Below are positions 1-8,276 of a stretch of DNA of 21,817 nt, piece after piece. Made by a program: the position numbers and the translations under genes. The notes below the pieces were generated by a model, which had not been told where the DNA came from, ran no database searches, and worked only from the letters and a program-made list of their open reading frames with translations. Source of the DNA: Alkalimonas cellulosilytica. Its GTDB lineage: Bacteria > Pseudomonadota > Gammaproteobacteria > Enterobacterales > Alteromonadaceae. Every line of letters starts with the position of its first letter. Position 1 is the stretch's first letter. Location of the stretch: contig NZ_JAUHLI010000027.1 in the NCBI RefSeq assembly GCF_036325985.1, positions 1 to 21,817 on the forward strand, given 5' to 3'.

Positions 1-73
1 TAGCAGTCAACCATCAGACGATAGCAGTCAACCATCAGACGATAGCAGTCAACGATCAGACGACAGCACTCAG
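1..73. repeat. 21-bp tandem repeat, three units plus a decayed fourth, running off the left edge
   Basis: Units occupy 1-21, 22-42 and 43-63. The first two are identical and the third has one C-to-G change. Positions 64-73 look like a degenerate start of a fourth unit. The unit length is a multiple of three, and one plus-strand frame (from position 2) reads the heptapeptide SSQPSDD twice, then SSQRSDD, and ends at a TAA at 86-88. The array could therefore be the acidic, disordered C-terminal tail of a gene lying to the left. A second plus frame is also open, so coding is not proven. There are no spacers, so this is not a CRISPR array. Confidence 0.85.
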
Positions 74-102
74 AATTGTCATTGTTAATTGGTTAATATT
101 AT

Positions 103-123
103 CCTCAACGATTTAAATTGAGG
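103..123 (+). terminator. Weak hairpin downstream of the left-edge repeat
   Basis: CCTCAA at 103-108 pairs with TTGAGG at 118-123 around a 9-nt AT-rich loop. It lies just after the TAA at 86-88 of the possible upstream reading frame. No T-run follows, so it would be a poor intrinsic terminator. It may be chance. Confidence 0.25.
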
Positions 124-322
124 TGCGTTCGTTAGCTACAGTTAAAGTTCCGAGCTACCATGCTCAAACAGGTTTTAAGTACCTGCATAGTCCATTCAAC
201 TAAAAATCAATGTTTAATTTCCCTACAGCCGTTAAACGATGCAGGGAGAATATATCCAACATCTCGATATATCCTCTTCATAATTTCACATGCTTACCTA
301 TCGTGTCAAATTTTTTTTGAGC

Positions 323-339
323 TTTGCATCAGATGCAAA
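323..339 (+). promoter_or_regulatory. Perfect 17-bp palindrome, probable operator of the AAA+-M41 gene (site A)
   Basis: Two 8-bp arms, TTTGCATC and GATGCAAA, flank a single central A. A T-run and GAGC lie just upstream. The site ends 54 nt before the ATG at 394. The same palindrome, with matching T-run and GAGC flank and the same orientation to its gene, lies upstream of the minus-strand operon (11989-12005). The symmetry suggests binding by a dimeric regulator. No clear -35/-10 pair could be assigned around it. As RNA it could also fold into a 7-bp stem with a 3-nt loop, so an RNA role is not excluded. Confidence 0.75.
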
Positions 340-351
340 AGCTATCGTTAC

Positions 352-390
352 AGTACCTCTCAAGCAGACCAAAACACTTTGAGAGGTACT
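352..390 (+). promoter_or_regulatory. RNA hairpin sequestering the ribosome binding site of the AAA+-M41 gene
   Basis: The 12-nt arm AGTACCTCTCAA (352-363) is perfectly complementary to TTGAGAGGTACT (379-390), leaving a 15-nt loop. The right arm contains the only good Shine-Dalgarno (GAGAGG, 381-386) for the ATG at 394. If the stem forms in the mRNA it would mask the ribosome binding site and keep translation low. That suggests control by an antisense RNA, a protein, or temperature. The same repeat could instead be a second DNA operator. Confidence 0.65.
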
Positions 391-393
391 ACC

Positions 394-3300
394 ATGAACA
401 AGTCCACAATCAACCATGACTACGACCCATTACAAGACGAAGACTTCAAATTTTTGGATGTTTTGGACGGTATTCCGGAACCTGCTGAGTCAGACGATAG
501 TTTCTTTCGTGGTGGTACCCGCCCCCCCAAACAGCTAGATTGGCATAATGAATACCATGAGCGGGAGCAGGCACGACCAAACAGATTCGCCTTTGAGTTT
601 GAGTCTCTTTTCTTATCAGAAAAAAATCCTGCTGTGGCACAGCTTACAGATCAGATAGCATTTATAACCGTGAGCCAGAGTATCCACGCAGGTATCTTTA
701 CACAGTTTCAAGTAGATGAAACGAAACTACAACTTGTTCCGTGTGATGAAACCATGATTTTGGCAGCCATCATGGGTTTACCGAAGCTTTTAGCTAGGAT
801 AGCCAGTAAAGCAGGCAAAAGTGCGGCTACTCTTATATTTCCTCAAGCAGCTCAGGAGTGCAGAAATGCGCTGAAGGATAATATTATCAAGCGCACATTT
901 GCTATCGATGGGAAGGGTACGAACCAGACCTGGTTTTACTATGCTGCAAACATCAAGCATAGAATCATGTTTACAACAGAAGCACGTGCTCTTTTATCCT
1001 ATCTCATCAAAGAGACTGAGGACGAAATCTCTCGGTTAACCATTGATGAGGATAACCTTGCTCTATTTTTCCAAGGGCGGTATCCATTTCAGTCGCAAAG
1101 TGAAGCACTTGCAGAGATATGCCGGTTTAACAGACACAAGCCATCTGTGTTTTATGTGCACCAGCAAATTCAGCAGCTCAAAAAAACCATCCAGACCCAA
1201 ATCAAAGGGCAGCAAAGTGCAATTCAAGAAGTCACATCGATGATTGCCTCGGCATTTTCCAACCCGAAAAAAGGGCCTCTTGGCATAGCTACCTTTATGG
1301 GAGCCCCGGGGGCAGGAAAAACAGCACTGGCTGAAGCAATGGTAGATGGCATTAATCAGGTTTTTGCTGCGAACTACCAAAAGCTTTTGCTTAATATGGA
1401 GTTGTATACTGATGCTAGAGATGTCTCGAAGCTTTTCGGTTCTGGCTCTCAATATGTCGACTCATCTTTGGGAGATTTAACTTCTGCTGTCTCTGTACAT
1501 CCTCGAACCGTTATCATCTTTGATGAGATTGAGAAAGCACATCCAGCGGTGATTCAATCTCTGCTTACACTTTTAGAAAAAGGTGAAGTCGCCGATTATA
1601 CTTCCAATAAAGTGGTTGATTTTAGCCAGTGCTTGTTTGTATTCACCACCAACCTTGGGTATAAGACGAACTCTAAAGTCATTGCCAACGATACCTTATT
1701 GGATCTGAAGACACTGTTGGCGGGCGATGCTGGTAAGGCAAGTTTATCGCCAGAGTTAATTAGCCGATTGTCACGTGGGCATGTGGTATATTTTCACCCG
1801 CTAACGCCGAACGACTTACTTGAGGTTGCAGAATTAGCGGCCAGTTTTGTCCGTAGCCAGGAGAAAGCCATTAATTGGCCAGAAAACTTTGCCGAGCTAA
1901 TTGTGGAGACTTTAGGAGGCAATTTGGAGCCCAGATCCATTCATGCTCAGGGCTCCAAGTTGCAACGTGCGGTTATGGAATACATTTGTACATCGTGCGA
2001 TACCTTACCAACGCATCCCCGCATTGAGGTCGATATCCCTGAGGATCTTACCGATTATCAGTTTGCCGTTATCAGCACAGATAAGCAGCTGAAGGCTCGC
2101 TTCAAAAGAAAGTTCCCTAACTGCATGACGTTCAGCAGCTTATCCAAGATTGAGAAGCTCATGGATAATGCCACGATTCAAGCGGTGCTCATTCACCGAC
2201 CATTGTTGGATGACGTTACCGAAATACCGGATGTGCATGAATTGAAGTTTTACAGCTTTAATATACTCTTTGAAGTGGAGTCCTTACCTAAGATTGCAGG
2301 ATTAAACAAGCACTATGCCTTACCTGACTTTGGCGCTGACGCACTTGATACATTGGTGAAGCAAACAGCCAAACGCACACGTTTGCTGCGTAAAGTTAAT
2401 GAATACCAGGCGCGAAATATGGCAGTGGCATTCGAGTACCAAATGCAACAACTAGGGACGACCTTCAAAGTCTCATTGGTGAACCCTCGGTATGAGGTGC
2501 TGTTCTCCCCGAAAGATTTTGAGCCTAGTTTCATGCAGCAACCTTGCATCCCAACGCTGAAGTTTGATGACTTACACGGCCTGAAAGAATTAAAGCAGCA
2601 AATGACTTTTGTGCTTAAACGCTTGCGTAATGAACACGACTTTCAGCTGGATATGCCAAAAGGTTATCTATTGGCAGGCTCGCCAGGCACAGGCAAAAGC
2701 TACTTTGCCAAAGCCGTAGCCGGTGAGTGCAAGGTGCCATTTATCCCAGTGAATTCTGCTGACTTAATGGTTGGCAATGTTGTTCAAAACATTAATCACC
2801 TATTCGATACAGCAGAACGCTATGCTCCTTGCATTCTATTTTTCGATGAGATTGATGCTATTGCAATGAGCCGAAAAGGGGCTTCGCATTTTAGTATCTC
2901 AGCAGTCAATACATTGCTAACCCGACTGGATGGCTTTAACAACAGCGAGTACCCGGTTTTCATTATGGCTGCGACCAATTCACCCTCTCAGCTGGATCCG
3001 GCAGTGATACGCTATGGGCGATTTGATAAGGTGGTCACGATCCCTGCGCCGGATTTAAGTGCCCGCAAGCAGTTTATGCGCCAATGCGCCGATGAATATG
3101 GCTTCACGCTCAGTGATCATGAGTTGGGTGAAACCGCTAAACGTTGTGGTGGTGCAACCTTTGGCTTTCTCCGTGCGATGTTTCGTGAAATTCAACTGCA
3201 GTTGATTAGCAGCGACAAATCCTTTCAGCCCAAGATGCTAAACGAACATCTGCTGACACATCAACTCGGCCAAAAGAAGCAAAGCTATACCCATGATGAG

Positions 3301-3858
3301 CAACAACGATTGCAGATTGCCTATCATGAAACAGGACATTACCTGCTTACTAAAAACTGGTCGCCAGATGCACACTGTGTTGCGCTTTCAATAGAAGAGT
3401 TTGAGCATGCAGGTGGGGTTACCCAGTTCGATGTTGTGAAGCAGCATAACGTGAATACTCGCGCGAGTGTCGATGCCCAATTGCAGATCTTACTTGCTGG
3501 GCGTGCAGCAGAGGAACTTTACTGCCAACATGAAGCCGATATCACTAATGGTGCATCATCGGATATTAAACGCGCCACGGAACTGGCTCGTTGCGCGCTA
3601 ACGCATTGGGGGCTATCGACGTCACTAGGAATAGCCGATTTCAGCCAACTTCCTACCCTACAGGCGAGGCTGGAGTCAGAAGTGCTGCACTGGTTAGAGA
3701 CAGCTTACAAAGCAAGCAAACAGCATCTGGAGCAAAACTGGGACTTGGTTGCTGCTATTGCCAATGAGCTTCACAAGAAGCAAACCCTGACACAGAGTGA
3801 GCTAGATGCGCTGACTTCGGACTGCAGGCATGGGAAAACAAGCTTGAGCATGCATTAA
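394..3858 (+). CDS. Clp-type AAA+ / FtsH-type AAA+ / M41 zinc metalloprotease fusion
   Basis: Predicted soluble ATP-dependent protease, 1154 residues. Residues 1-250 are unrecognised. A ClpA/ClpB-like AAA+ module follows with Walker A GAPGAGKT (303-310), Walker B IIFDEIEKAH (D377, E378), sensor-1 FTTN (417-420) and a Clp-style PELISR segment. A middle region (about 560-700) has alternating strands and helices, faintly like a receiver domain. The second module is FtsH-like: GSPGTGKS (762-769), pore-loop MVG, FFDEID (D818, E819) and a YGRF second region of homology (R873, R876). The M41 domain has HETGH (H978, E979, H982) and the third zinc ligand D1057 in NGASSD. FtsH's N-terminal membrane segments are absent. 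The start at 394 follows GAGAGG. The frame is open back to 160, but that stretch holds the palindrome and the RBS hairpin. Inference: the Clp motor may unfold substrates for the M41 chamber. Confidence 0.93.
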   Translation: MNKSTINHDYDPLQDEDFKFLDVLDGIPEPAESDDSFFRGGTRPPKQLDWHNEYHEREQARPNRFAFEFESLFLSEKNPAVAQLTDQIAFITVSQSIHAGIFTQFQVDETKLQLVPCDETMILAAIMGLPKLLARIASKAGKSAATLIFPQAAQECRNALKDNIIKRTFAIDGKGTNQTWFYYAANIKHRIMFTTEARALLSYLIKETEDEISRLTIDEDNLALFFQGRYPFQSQSEALAEICRFNRHKPSVFYVHQQIQQLKKTIQTQIKGQQSAIQEVTSMIASAFSNPKKGPLGIATFMGAPGAGKTALAEAMVDGINQVFAANYQKLLLNMELYTDARDVSKLFGSGSQYVDSSLGDLTSAVSVHPRTVIIFDEIEKAHPAVIQSLLTLLEKGEVADYTSNKVVDFSQCLFVFTTNLGYKTNSKVIANDTLLDLKTLLAGDAGKASLSPELISRLSRGHVVYFHPLTPNDLLEVAELAASFVRSQEKAINWPENFAELIVETLGGNLEPRSIHAQGSKLQRAVMEYICTSCDTLPTHPRIEVDIPEDLTDYQFAVISTDKQLKARFKRKFPNCMTFSSLSKIEKLMDNATIQAVLIHRPLLDDVTEIPDVHELKFYSFNILFEVESLPKIAGLNKHYALPDFGADALDTLVKQTAKRTRLLRKVNEYQARNMAVAFEYQMQQLGTTFKVSLVNPRYEVLFSPKDFEPSFMQQPCIPTLKFDDLHGLKELKQQMTFVLKRLRNEHDFQLDMPKGYLLAGSPGTGKSYFAKAVAGECKVPFIPVNSADLMVGNVVQNINHLFDTAERYAPCILFFDEIDAIAMSRKGASHFSISAVNTLLTRLDGFNNSEYPVFIMAATNSPSQLDPAVIRYGRFDKVVTIPAPDLSARKQFMRQCADEYGFTLSDHELGETAKRCGGATFGFLRAMFREIQLQLISSDKSFQPKMLNEHLLTHQLGQKKQSYTHDEQQRLQIAYHETGHYLLTKNWSPDAHCVALSIEEFEHAGGVTQFDVVKQHNVNTRASVDAQLQILLAGRAAEELYCQHEADITNGASSDIKRATELARCALTHWGLSTSLGIADFSQLPTLQARLESEVLHWLETAYKASKQHLEQNWDLVAAIANELHKKQTLTQSELDALTSDCRHGKTSLSMH

Positions 3859-3871
3859 CCTTCAAAACTAG

Positions 3872-3904
3872 AAATAGCCAGTGACCATGCGTTACTGGCT
3901 ATTT
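3872..3904 (+). terminator. Hairpin terminator after the AAA+-M41 gene
   Basis: AAATAGCCAGT (3872-3882) pairs perfectly with ACTGGCTATTT (3894-3904) across an 11-nt loop, 13 nt after the stop codon. The T-tract is short and interrupted, so termination may be partial. Confidence 0.65.
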
Positions 3905-4051
3905 GCTATTTCCAAATAAAAATTCACCGCCTCGTCAAAACCCTCGCCTAAGTTAAAATCAAATACACTTTCCGAAGAAAAAATTTTTATTAATTAGAAC
4001 AATTGCATACGGAAATAAAATTCTCAAAAACTTCATTGAGAGCAATGAGGC

Positions 4052-4080
4052 TTTTGATAAATCAAGTTTCTGCTTATAGT
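4052..4080 (+). promoter_or_regulatory. Possible sigma-70 promoter for the 4120 gene pair
   Basis: TTTTGA (4052-4057) and TATAGT (4075-4080) are spaced 17 bp apart and lie about 40 nt before the ATG at 4120. The -35 box is a weak match. If real, the small gene and regulator are transcribed independently of the AAA+-M41 gene. Confidence 0.35.
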
Positions 4081-4119
4081 TTATTCAACTGAGACATGAT
4101 GTGAATTTGGAGAGAGTTT

Positions 4120-4344
4120 ATGCGATTCAACAACACCAATAAATTTATACCGGCAAACTTAGATAACGCTATCCGTATTATCTGTCACGCGTATTCATTG
4201 CAGGATCACGAGGTTAGAGGTCCTCTTCACACCTGCATCGAGTTTAATACAGACACTGAGACATTTTCTACCGAGCGAATCATCAACTTTTGGTTTGACC
4301 ACTGCTACTGTGATTCGATGCCGAACAACAATGATGCAGCATAA
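4120..4344 (+). CDS. Small hypothetical protein, 74 residues
   Basis: I do not recognise a family. The ATG follows a good Shine-Dalgarno (GGAGAG, about 6 nt upstream). The product is a short mixed alpha/beta protein with four cysteines or cysteine-histidine pairs (ICHAY, HTCIEF, HCYCD) and no membrane segment. It ends 22 nt before the start of the following regulator gene, so the two are probably co-transcribed. Its position beside the protease gene suggests an accessory or adaptor role, but that is only inference. Confidence 0.6.
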   Translation: MRFNNTNKFIPANLDNAIRIICHAYSLQDHEVRGPLHTCIEFNTDTETFSTERIINFWFDHCYCDSMPNNNDAA

Positions 4345-4366
4345 AAGACTTTTGAAGGAGCTTAAT

Positions 4367-5104
4367 ATGTCAGATACCATCGAAAGAATTTTTGTAACCT
4401 TTATCGATATCATTCACTCATCTGAGAAACTTTGGACAGAAGTTGAAATCCACCAATGCTTACATCAGCAACAGTATGATGTTTCACGCTCTCAGCTAAA
4501 TAGGGATTTAAATCGCTACCATCGATATTTCCAAGTTGAGCGGCTTGATAAGTATAACTCGGATCATGCAACCCCTGTTTACAAAAGGAAAGGTAAAGAT
4601 TTTAAGGCTGGCCACATGACACCTGCTGAATTTAAGCTTTTTACATTGATAAGCAACTTGCAGGATCAAGACGCGATTCAGTTGCCAATTGACTCACAGG
4701 AGTTATTGAATAAAAAACTTCAGCAACTTGAAAAGAGTAAGGTTCTTCTTTTCAAAAACACCCCTGGGCACCCGATTGTAAAGTGGAGTGAAAACCAGCA
4801 CCTGCTTCACAAATACCGGTTATCACAGCAATTCAAAGAGCAGACGATGAATGATATTTCTCAGTGTATAAATGACAATAGTTCAATTACTATACAAAGG
4901 CTCCAATTTGGCAAGGTAAATACTGACACCCTAGAGGAGGTAAGTCTGTTTGAAAAGTCTGATACGTTGTACCTTAAAGGGAGGTCCGAGTTTGCAGGAG
5001 GTGTCTTTGTAGACTTTACAGTCGACAGCATTATTGTAACCAGTACAGAAGACAGTAAATCCAAAATAAAAAATGCACAAGATAACACTAAGATAAGGCG
5101 CTAA
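4367..5104 (+). CDS. Probable winged-helix, WYL-like transcriptional regulator
   Basis: Predicted DNA-binding regulator, 245 residues. Residues 1-60 look like the winged helix of WYL/DeoR-type proteins: a helical start, then the recognition helix VSRSQLNRDLNRY (39-51), whose RDLNxY pattern is typical of the family, and a wing. A helical linker follows. Residues 170-225 are strand-rich, as in a degenerate WYL domain, but the W-Y-L triad is not evident, so the assignment rests mainly on the N-terminus. The start at 4367 was chosen because AAGGAG lies 7 nt upstream; the frame is open to 4295, overlapping the preceding gene. WYL regulators are common beside defence and stress loci. This protein is one candidate reader of the shared 17-bp palindrome. 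Confidence 0.6.
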   Translation: MSDTIERIFVTFIDIIHSSEKLWTEVEIHQCLHQQQYDVSRSQLNRDLNRYHRYFQVERLDKYNSDHATPVYKRKGKDFKAGHMTPAEFKLFTLISNLQDQDAIQLPIDSQELLNKKLQQLEKSKVLLFKNTPGHPIVKWSENQHLLHKYRLSQQFKEQTMNDISQCINDNSSITIQRLQFGKVNTDTLEEVSLFEKSDTLYLKGRSEFAGGVFVDFTVDSIIVTSTEDSKSKIKNAQDNTKIRR

Positions 5105-5139
5105 AGCTAAGGTATTTTTTACTTCATAATTTATATTTT

Positions 5140-5167
5140 CATAAAACAGTATTCACATGGTTTTATG
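5140..5167. terminator. AT-rich hairpin between convergent genes
   Basis: CATAAAAC (5140-5147) pairs with GTTTTATG (5160-5167) around a 12-nt loop, in the 274-nt gap between the regulator and the converging HTH/zinc protein gene. It could serve transcripts from both sides, but the stem is AT-rich and weak. I see nothing else in the gap 5105-5378, which is strongly AT-rich. Confidence 0.3.
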
Positions 5168-5378
5168 ACTCTTTATCTAGCAGTGTTCTCTGTCCATTTC
5201 TATATGGAGCATAAAATACTTGTTATTGAGTGGCAGCACTAAGACTTAGCGCACGGTAGATTTAAATGATTTTTCTATATGCAAAGTTAATTAACGCTGC
5301 ACAACCATGATAACTTGGAAATCTGCTTACTTATATAATATTGACAATCCTCCTAAATATAACCGAACTCACAGTATT

Positions 5379-6710
5379 TTACGTAAAAATCTTTTCTAAG
5401 CCAGATAGGCTGAAATCATCATCGACATTAGGAAGAACAGCGTATTCGACCCCCCCATTTCTCCGCAACGTAATCTTAATTTCCAAGTTCTCCTCAAAAA
5501 TATTATCTCCTTCCACATATATCTCACCGTACCTCGAAAACAATTCCAAATCAGACTCAGAAAGATCACCAAAGCGTTGGATATACTGGGATTCAGTTAG
5601 TGCCTCTCCATTATCATAACTCAATTCAGCACGAATAAACCCGTGCGCGCCTTGAGCATCAAAATAAAATGCCAAACACTCAACTGATTCTATATGTGGT
5701 TGACCATCGCTGCCGGTAAAAATATCGGAAAAACCATCGCTTTCGCGAACTAGAATATGTACTAACTTATCCTTTATGGCGAGTACACGTAATTGTTCAG
5801 AAGCATCCCCCGAAATTAGTAAGTATATTAAATCCTCAAAGTAATTTGAACGCTGCAACAGAACAGAATCTTTGTTATTTTCTTCAGTTTTACTTAAATA
5901 TCCACCTGTCGCCGCCAGCCCTATAACTCCTTTTGCGATCTCTTTTTTGATACTTTCATATTTACTTGCAGATATTCGACTTATCTCAGAGCTGCAAGCG
6001 AATAAATTTTTTGCTACACCTGCCAAAGAATACTTACTTCCGCAAAAATCACTAATCAATTTCGAATAGGGCTTCGTGAAACAATAACTGTAATTATCAA
6101 TGCAGCTATCACAAATATGAATTTTTACATCAAACAAGCCTGCCACATAATTCCCGCTTATCGCACCAAAGTATTTAAAATTTCGCGACGACGCGTATAA
6201 AACTCGCAGATGTTGTGGTTTTATATTCCCCCCCTGTTCAGGAGGATTGTTCTCTAAGAAATACCCTCCATTTTTGCCGCAAAATGGACAAGCAAGCTTT
6301 TCTTCTGTTTTTTTGAGATTCGACTGCTCTGCTTTAAAACTGTCACTAATCGCCTTGTCCGTCTTAGTGCCATCAAAAATAAAGTTTCCATCCTTATCTA
6401 ATTCGTAAGGCGGAAACCCAAAGTACCCCAACAACTCTTTTGTTGAGCCGTGAAAATATGCCAGTCTTCTTCTGGTTTCCTCTCTTGGGATAACCAGTCT
6501 GTCACTTTTGAGTAGTTTGTATATATGAGCCTTGCTTACTTTTGATTTATCAGACAACCAATCAATCGGCCCCATAACCTTACCATTTTCATCTTTAAGA
6601 TGACTTAGTGGTTGCTGCGAATAAACTTCCTTTAGTCGTCGCTGCAGCCACTCACCACAGGTGTCATGCAGTTTCCATCCCGCACCGGTATGTGTACCTT
6701 TTTTTTTCAT
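5379..6710 (-). CDS. HTH and CxxC zinc-finger protein of unknown function
   Basis: 443 residues from the ATG at 6710. A TTG at 6725 is an alternative start; neither has a clear Shine-Dalgarno. Residues 47-75 resemble a helix-turn-helix (WLSDKSKVSKAHIYKLLKSD), suggesting sequence-specific DNA binding. A paired-cysteine element follows: CPFC (C141, C144) and, some 55 residues later, CDSC (C200, C203), which could hold one zinc ion. The C-terminal half (about 290-443) is acidic and strand-rich, with no family I recognise. The first codons after ATG contain nine consecutive A bases, a slippery run that could cause frameshifting. The gene lies co-directionally behind the envelope-protease operon with a gap of 70 nt, and is more AT-rich than that operon, so it may be a later acquisition. 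Confidence 0.75.
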   Translation of the reverse strand: MKKKGTHTGAGWKLHDTCGEWLQRRLKEVYSQQPLSHLKDENGKVMGPIDWLSDKSKVSKAHIYKLLKSDRLVIPREETRRRLAYFHGSTKELLGYFGFPPYELDKDGNFIFDGTKTDKAISDSFKAEQSNLKKTEEKLACPFCGKNGGYFLENNPPEQGGNIKPQHLRVLYASSRNFKYFGAISGNYVAGLFDVKIHICDSCIDNYSYCFTKPYSKLISDFCGSKYSLAGVAKNLFACSSEISRISASKYESIKKEIAKGVIGLAATGGYLSKTEENNKDSVLLQRSNYFEDLIYLLISGDASEQLRVLAIKDKLVHILVRESDGFSDIFTGSDGQPHIESVECLAFYFDAQGAHGFIRAELSYDNGEALTESQYIQRFGDLSESDLELFSRYGEIYVEGDNIFEENLEIKITLRRNGGVEYAVLPNVDDDFSLSGLEKIFT

Positions 6711-6780
6711 TGCATCAGTGTCCAATAAGTAGGGCTTGCCTGCATCAGCATCAAATAAAAAATTTAATTAAGGTTGCTAA

Positions 6781-8265
6781 CTAAGATTCAAAAACAACAC
6801 CAGTCGAAAGCCAAGCCAATAGCTTAAACAGTGCCATACTCAACGGGCTTGCAGCAAGTAGCAAAGATATACATGCAGAGCCAACTCCAACAAGAACCCA
6901 TAGTAAGCCTGCTTTAAACAGGGCAACTGCCGTTAGCAAAGCACCGCATAATGCCAGGATCAACAGCATAGGTAAGGTGGTGCTTAACCTAATAAGATCA
7001 CCATAGGCTTGGGTATAGGCTTTAAATCGCCATAGATTTTCGGACTCCAGCAACCAATGCATAACCGTGTACTGAACCATGTTGTAGTGCCTTTCATCGA
7101 TAGACTGCTGCGAGCGGTGAAACTCGCGGACCCAACGGTTTACCTGCTCATTGTCTCTTTCAGCCAACTGTGCTAGCAGTCTTACACGGGATTGAGGTGC
7201 CCCGCCCAACATCCATAATGGCGCTACCCGCTCAGCCAAATAAATAAATTCAGCTTGCTCAAGTGGAGGCATCCCTGATTGATGAAATGGCATTAAATAC
7301 CGTCCTTCCAGCCCCTTTGCTTGTAAAATCTCATCGCTGTACGCACGGCGCAACGAGTCCAGCAAATTCATTTTGTTGTGTGGTGACTTTTCTAAAAACG
7401 CCAATTGTGCTGTTAGTTTTTGCCAGGCGAGATCGAGATGGCCAAAATTCTGATGATGCCTAAGGACAGCATCAATGAATGGCAAGCCATCATAGCGCTT
7501 TTCGTTCTCAAGCATCAAAATAGGTGCCAATAGCGTCAAGGTGCCGCTGTGCTTGGTTGTCGCATCACGCAATCCATTCTGAAACACAGCTCGCGTCTTT
7601 AAAGGGGACGCAGTAACATAAAACAAAGAAGTAGCTGCGGATAATGGCGCATACATGTCCGGCCCTCTTAGTTCAGACTGGGCAGAAAAATATGCATTGG
7701 CGACCAACCTGCGTACTTTTTGCTCGTCAAAGGTATCGGTTCCATGATGATAGAGTCTTGCGAATTGCTGTAGGTTAAACAACTGCTTGTGGTACAAATC
7801 GATTAATTCGTGCTGTTCTGGCTCTAACTGATTGACCAGGTACTGAATGTAGCGGCTGTAATCCGCTGGAGCAGTAGTAGGTTGGTAAAACGACCAAAAG
7901 CTTTCCTTGCTTGGCTCGGCCAGTATTCGCAATGAGCTTTGATAGGCTTTTACTCTGTACTCAGCAGGTATCAGGCTGGGTATCGTTTGAACCACTTTGT
8001 GCATGACAACGATGGTTGATAATAATGCCACAGCCCCCAATGCAACCCCACAGGTGTATCCAAGAAAGTTATTGCCTGTAAAGAGTTTAAGTTGCCAACG
8101 CAGCACCAGCACAGCAACACCAAGACCGACAGCAGCATAACCATACATCTGATAAATTTCTAAATCAGAAAAAGCGGTTAAACGGCTTTGCAACGACCAC
8201 AGCACAACTACGGATTGTATTTGCAAAAACAGATAGATGATAAGTACAACTGGAAAATACCGCAT
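6781..8265 (-). CDS. Multi-pass membrane protein with large soluble middle domain
   Basis: 494 residues, last gene of the envelope-protease operon. Three hydrophobic segments sit at the N-terminus (about 4-24, 41-57, 68-89). A hydrophilic, largely helical region of some 340 residues follows, then two or three more membrane segments near the C-terminus (about 434-490). The middle region has many aromatic and charged residues but no catalytic motif that I recognise. The start was placed at 8265 because AAGGAG lies 6 nt upstream; the frame is open to 8370, but that would overlap the upstream gene by nearly 100 bp. The gap to that gene is 11 nt, implying co-transcription. By position it may be a membrane partner or substrate of the secreted protease, which is inference only. 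Confidence 0.85.
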   Translation of the reverse strand: MRYFPVVLIIYLFLQIQSVVVLWSLQSRLTAFSDLEIYQMYGYAAVGLGVAVLVLRWQLKLFTGNNFLGYTCGVALGAVALLSTIVVMHKVVQTIPSLIPAEYRVKAYQSSLRILAEPSKESFWSFYQPTTAPADYSRYIQYLVNQLEPEQHELIDLYHKQLFNLQQFARLYHHGTDTFDEQKVRRLVANAYFSAQSELRGPDMYAPLSAATSLFYVTASPLKTRAVFQNGLRDATTKHSGTLTLLAPILMLENEKRYDGLPFIDAVLRHHQNFGHLDLAWQKLTAQLAFLEKSPHNKMNLLDSLRRAYSDEILQAKGLEGRYLMPFHQSGMPPLEQAEFIYLAERVAPLWMLGGAPQSRVRLLAQLAERDNEQVNRWVREFHRSQQSIDERHYNMVQYTVMHWLLESENLWRFKAYTQAYGDLIRLSTTLPMLLILALCGALLTAVALFKAGLLWVLVGVGSACISLLLAASPLSMALFKLLAWLSTGVVFES

Positions 8266-8276
8266 GCAAAACTCCT

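Noticed and set aside
1..73. CRISPR array
   Set aside because: The 21-bp units are directly abutting with no spacers and there are no cas genes.
160..393. In-frame N-terminal extension of the AAA+-M41 gene starting at 160
   Set aside because: The stretch has no Shine-Dalgarno at 160, an odd Cys- and Ile-rich translation, and contains both the 17-bp palindrome and the RBS hairpin. The ATG at 394 has a good ribosome binding site.
1063..1452. Minus-strand open frame of about 129 codons
   Set aside because: It lies wholly inside the AAA+-M41 gene, opposite its first AAA+ module, and has no family features.
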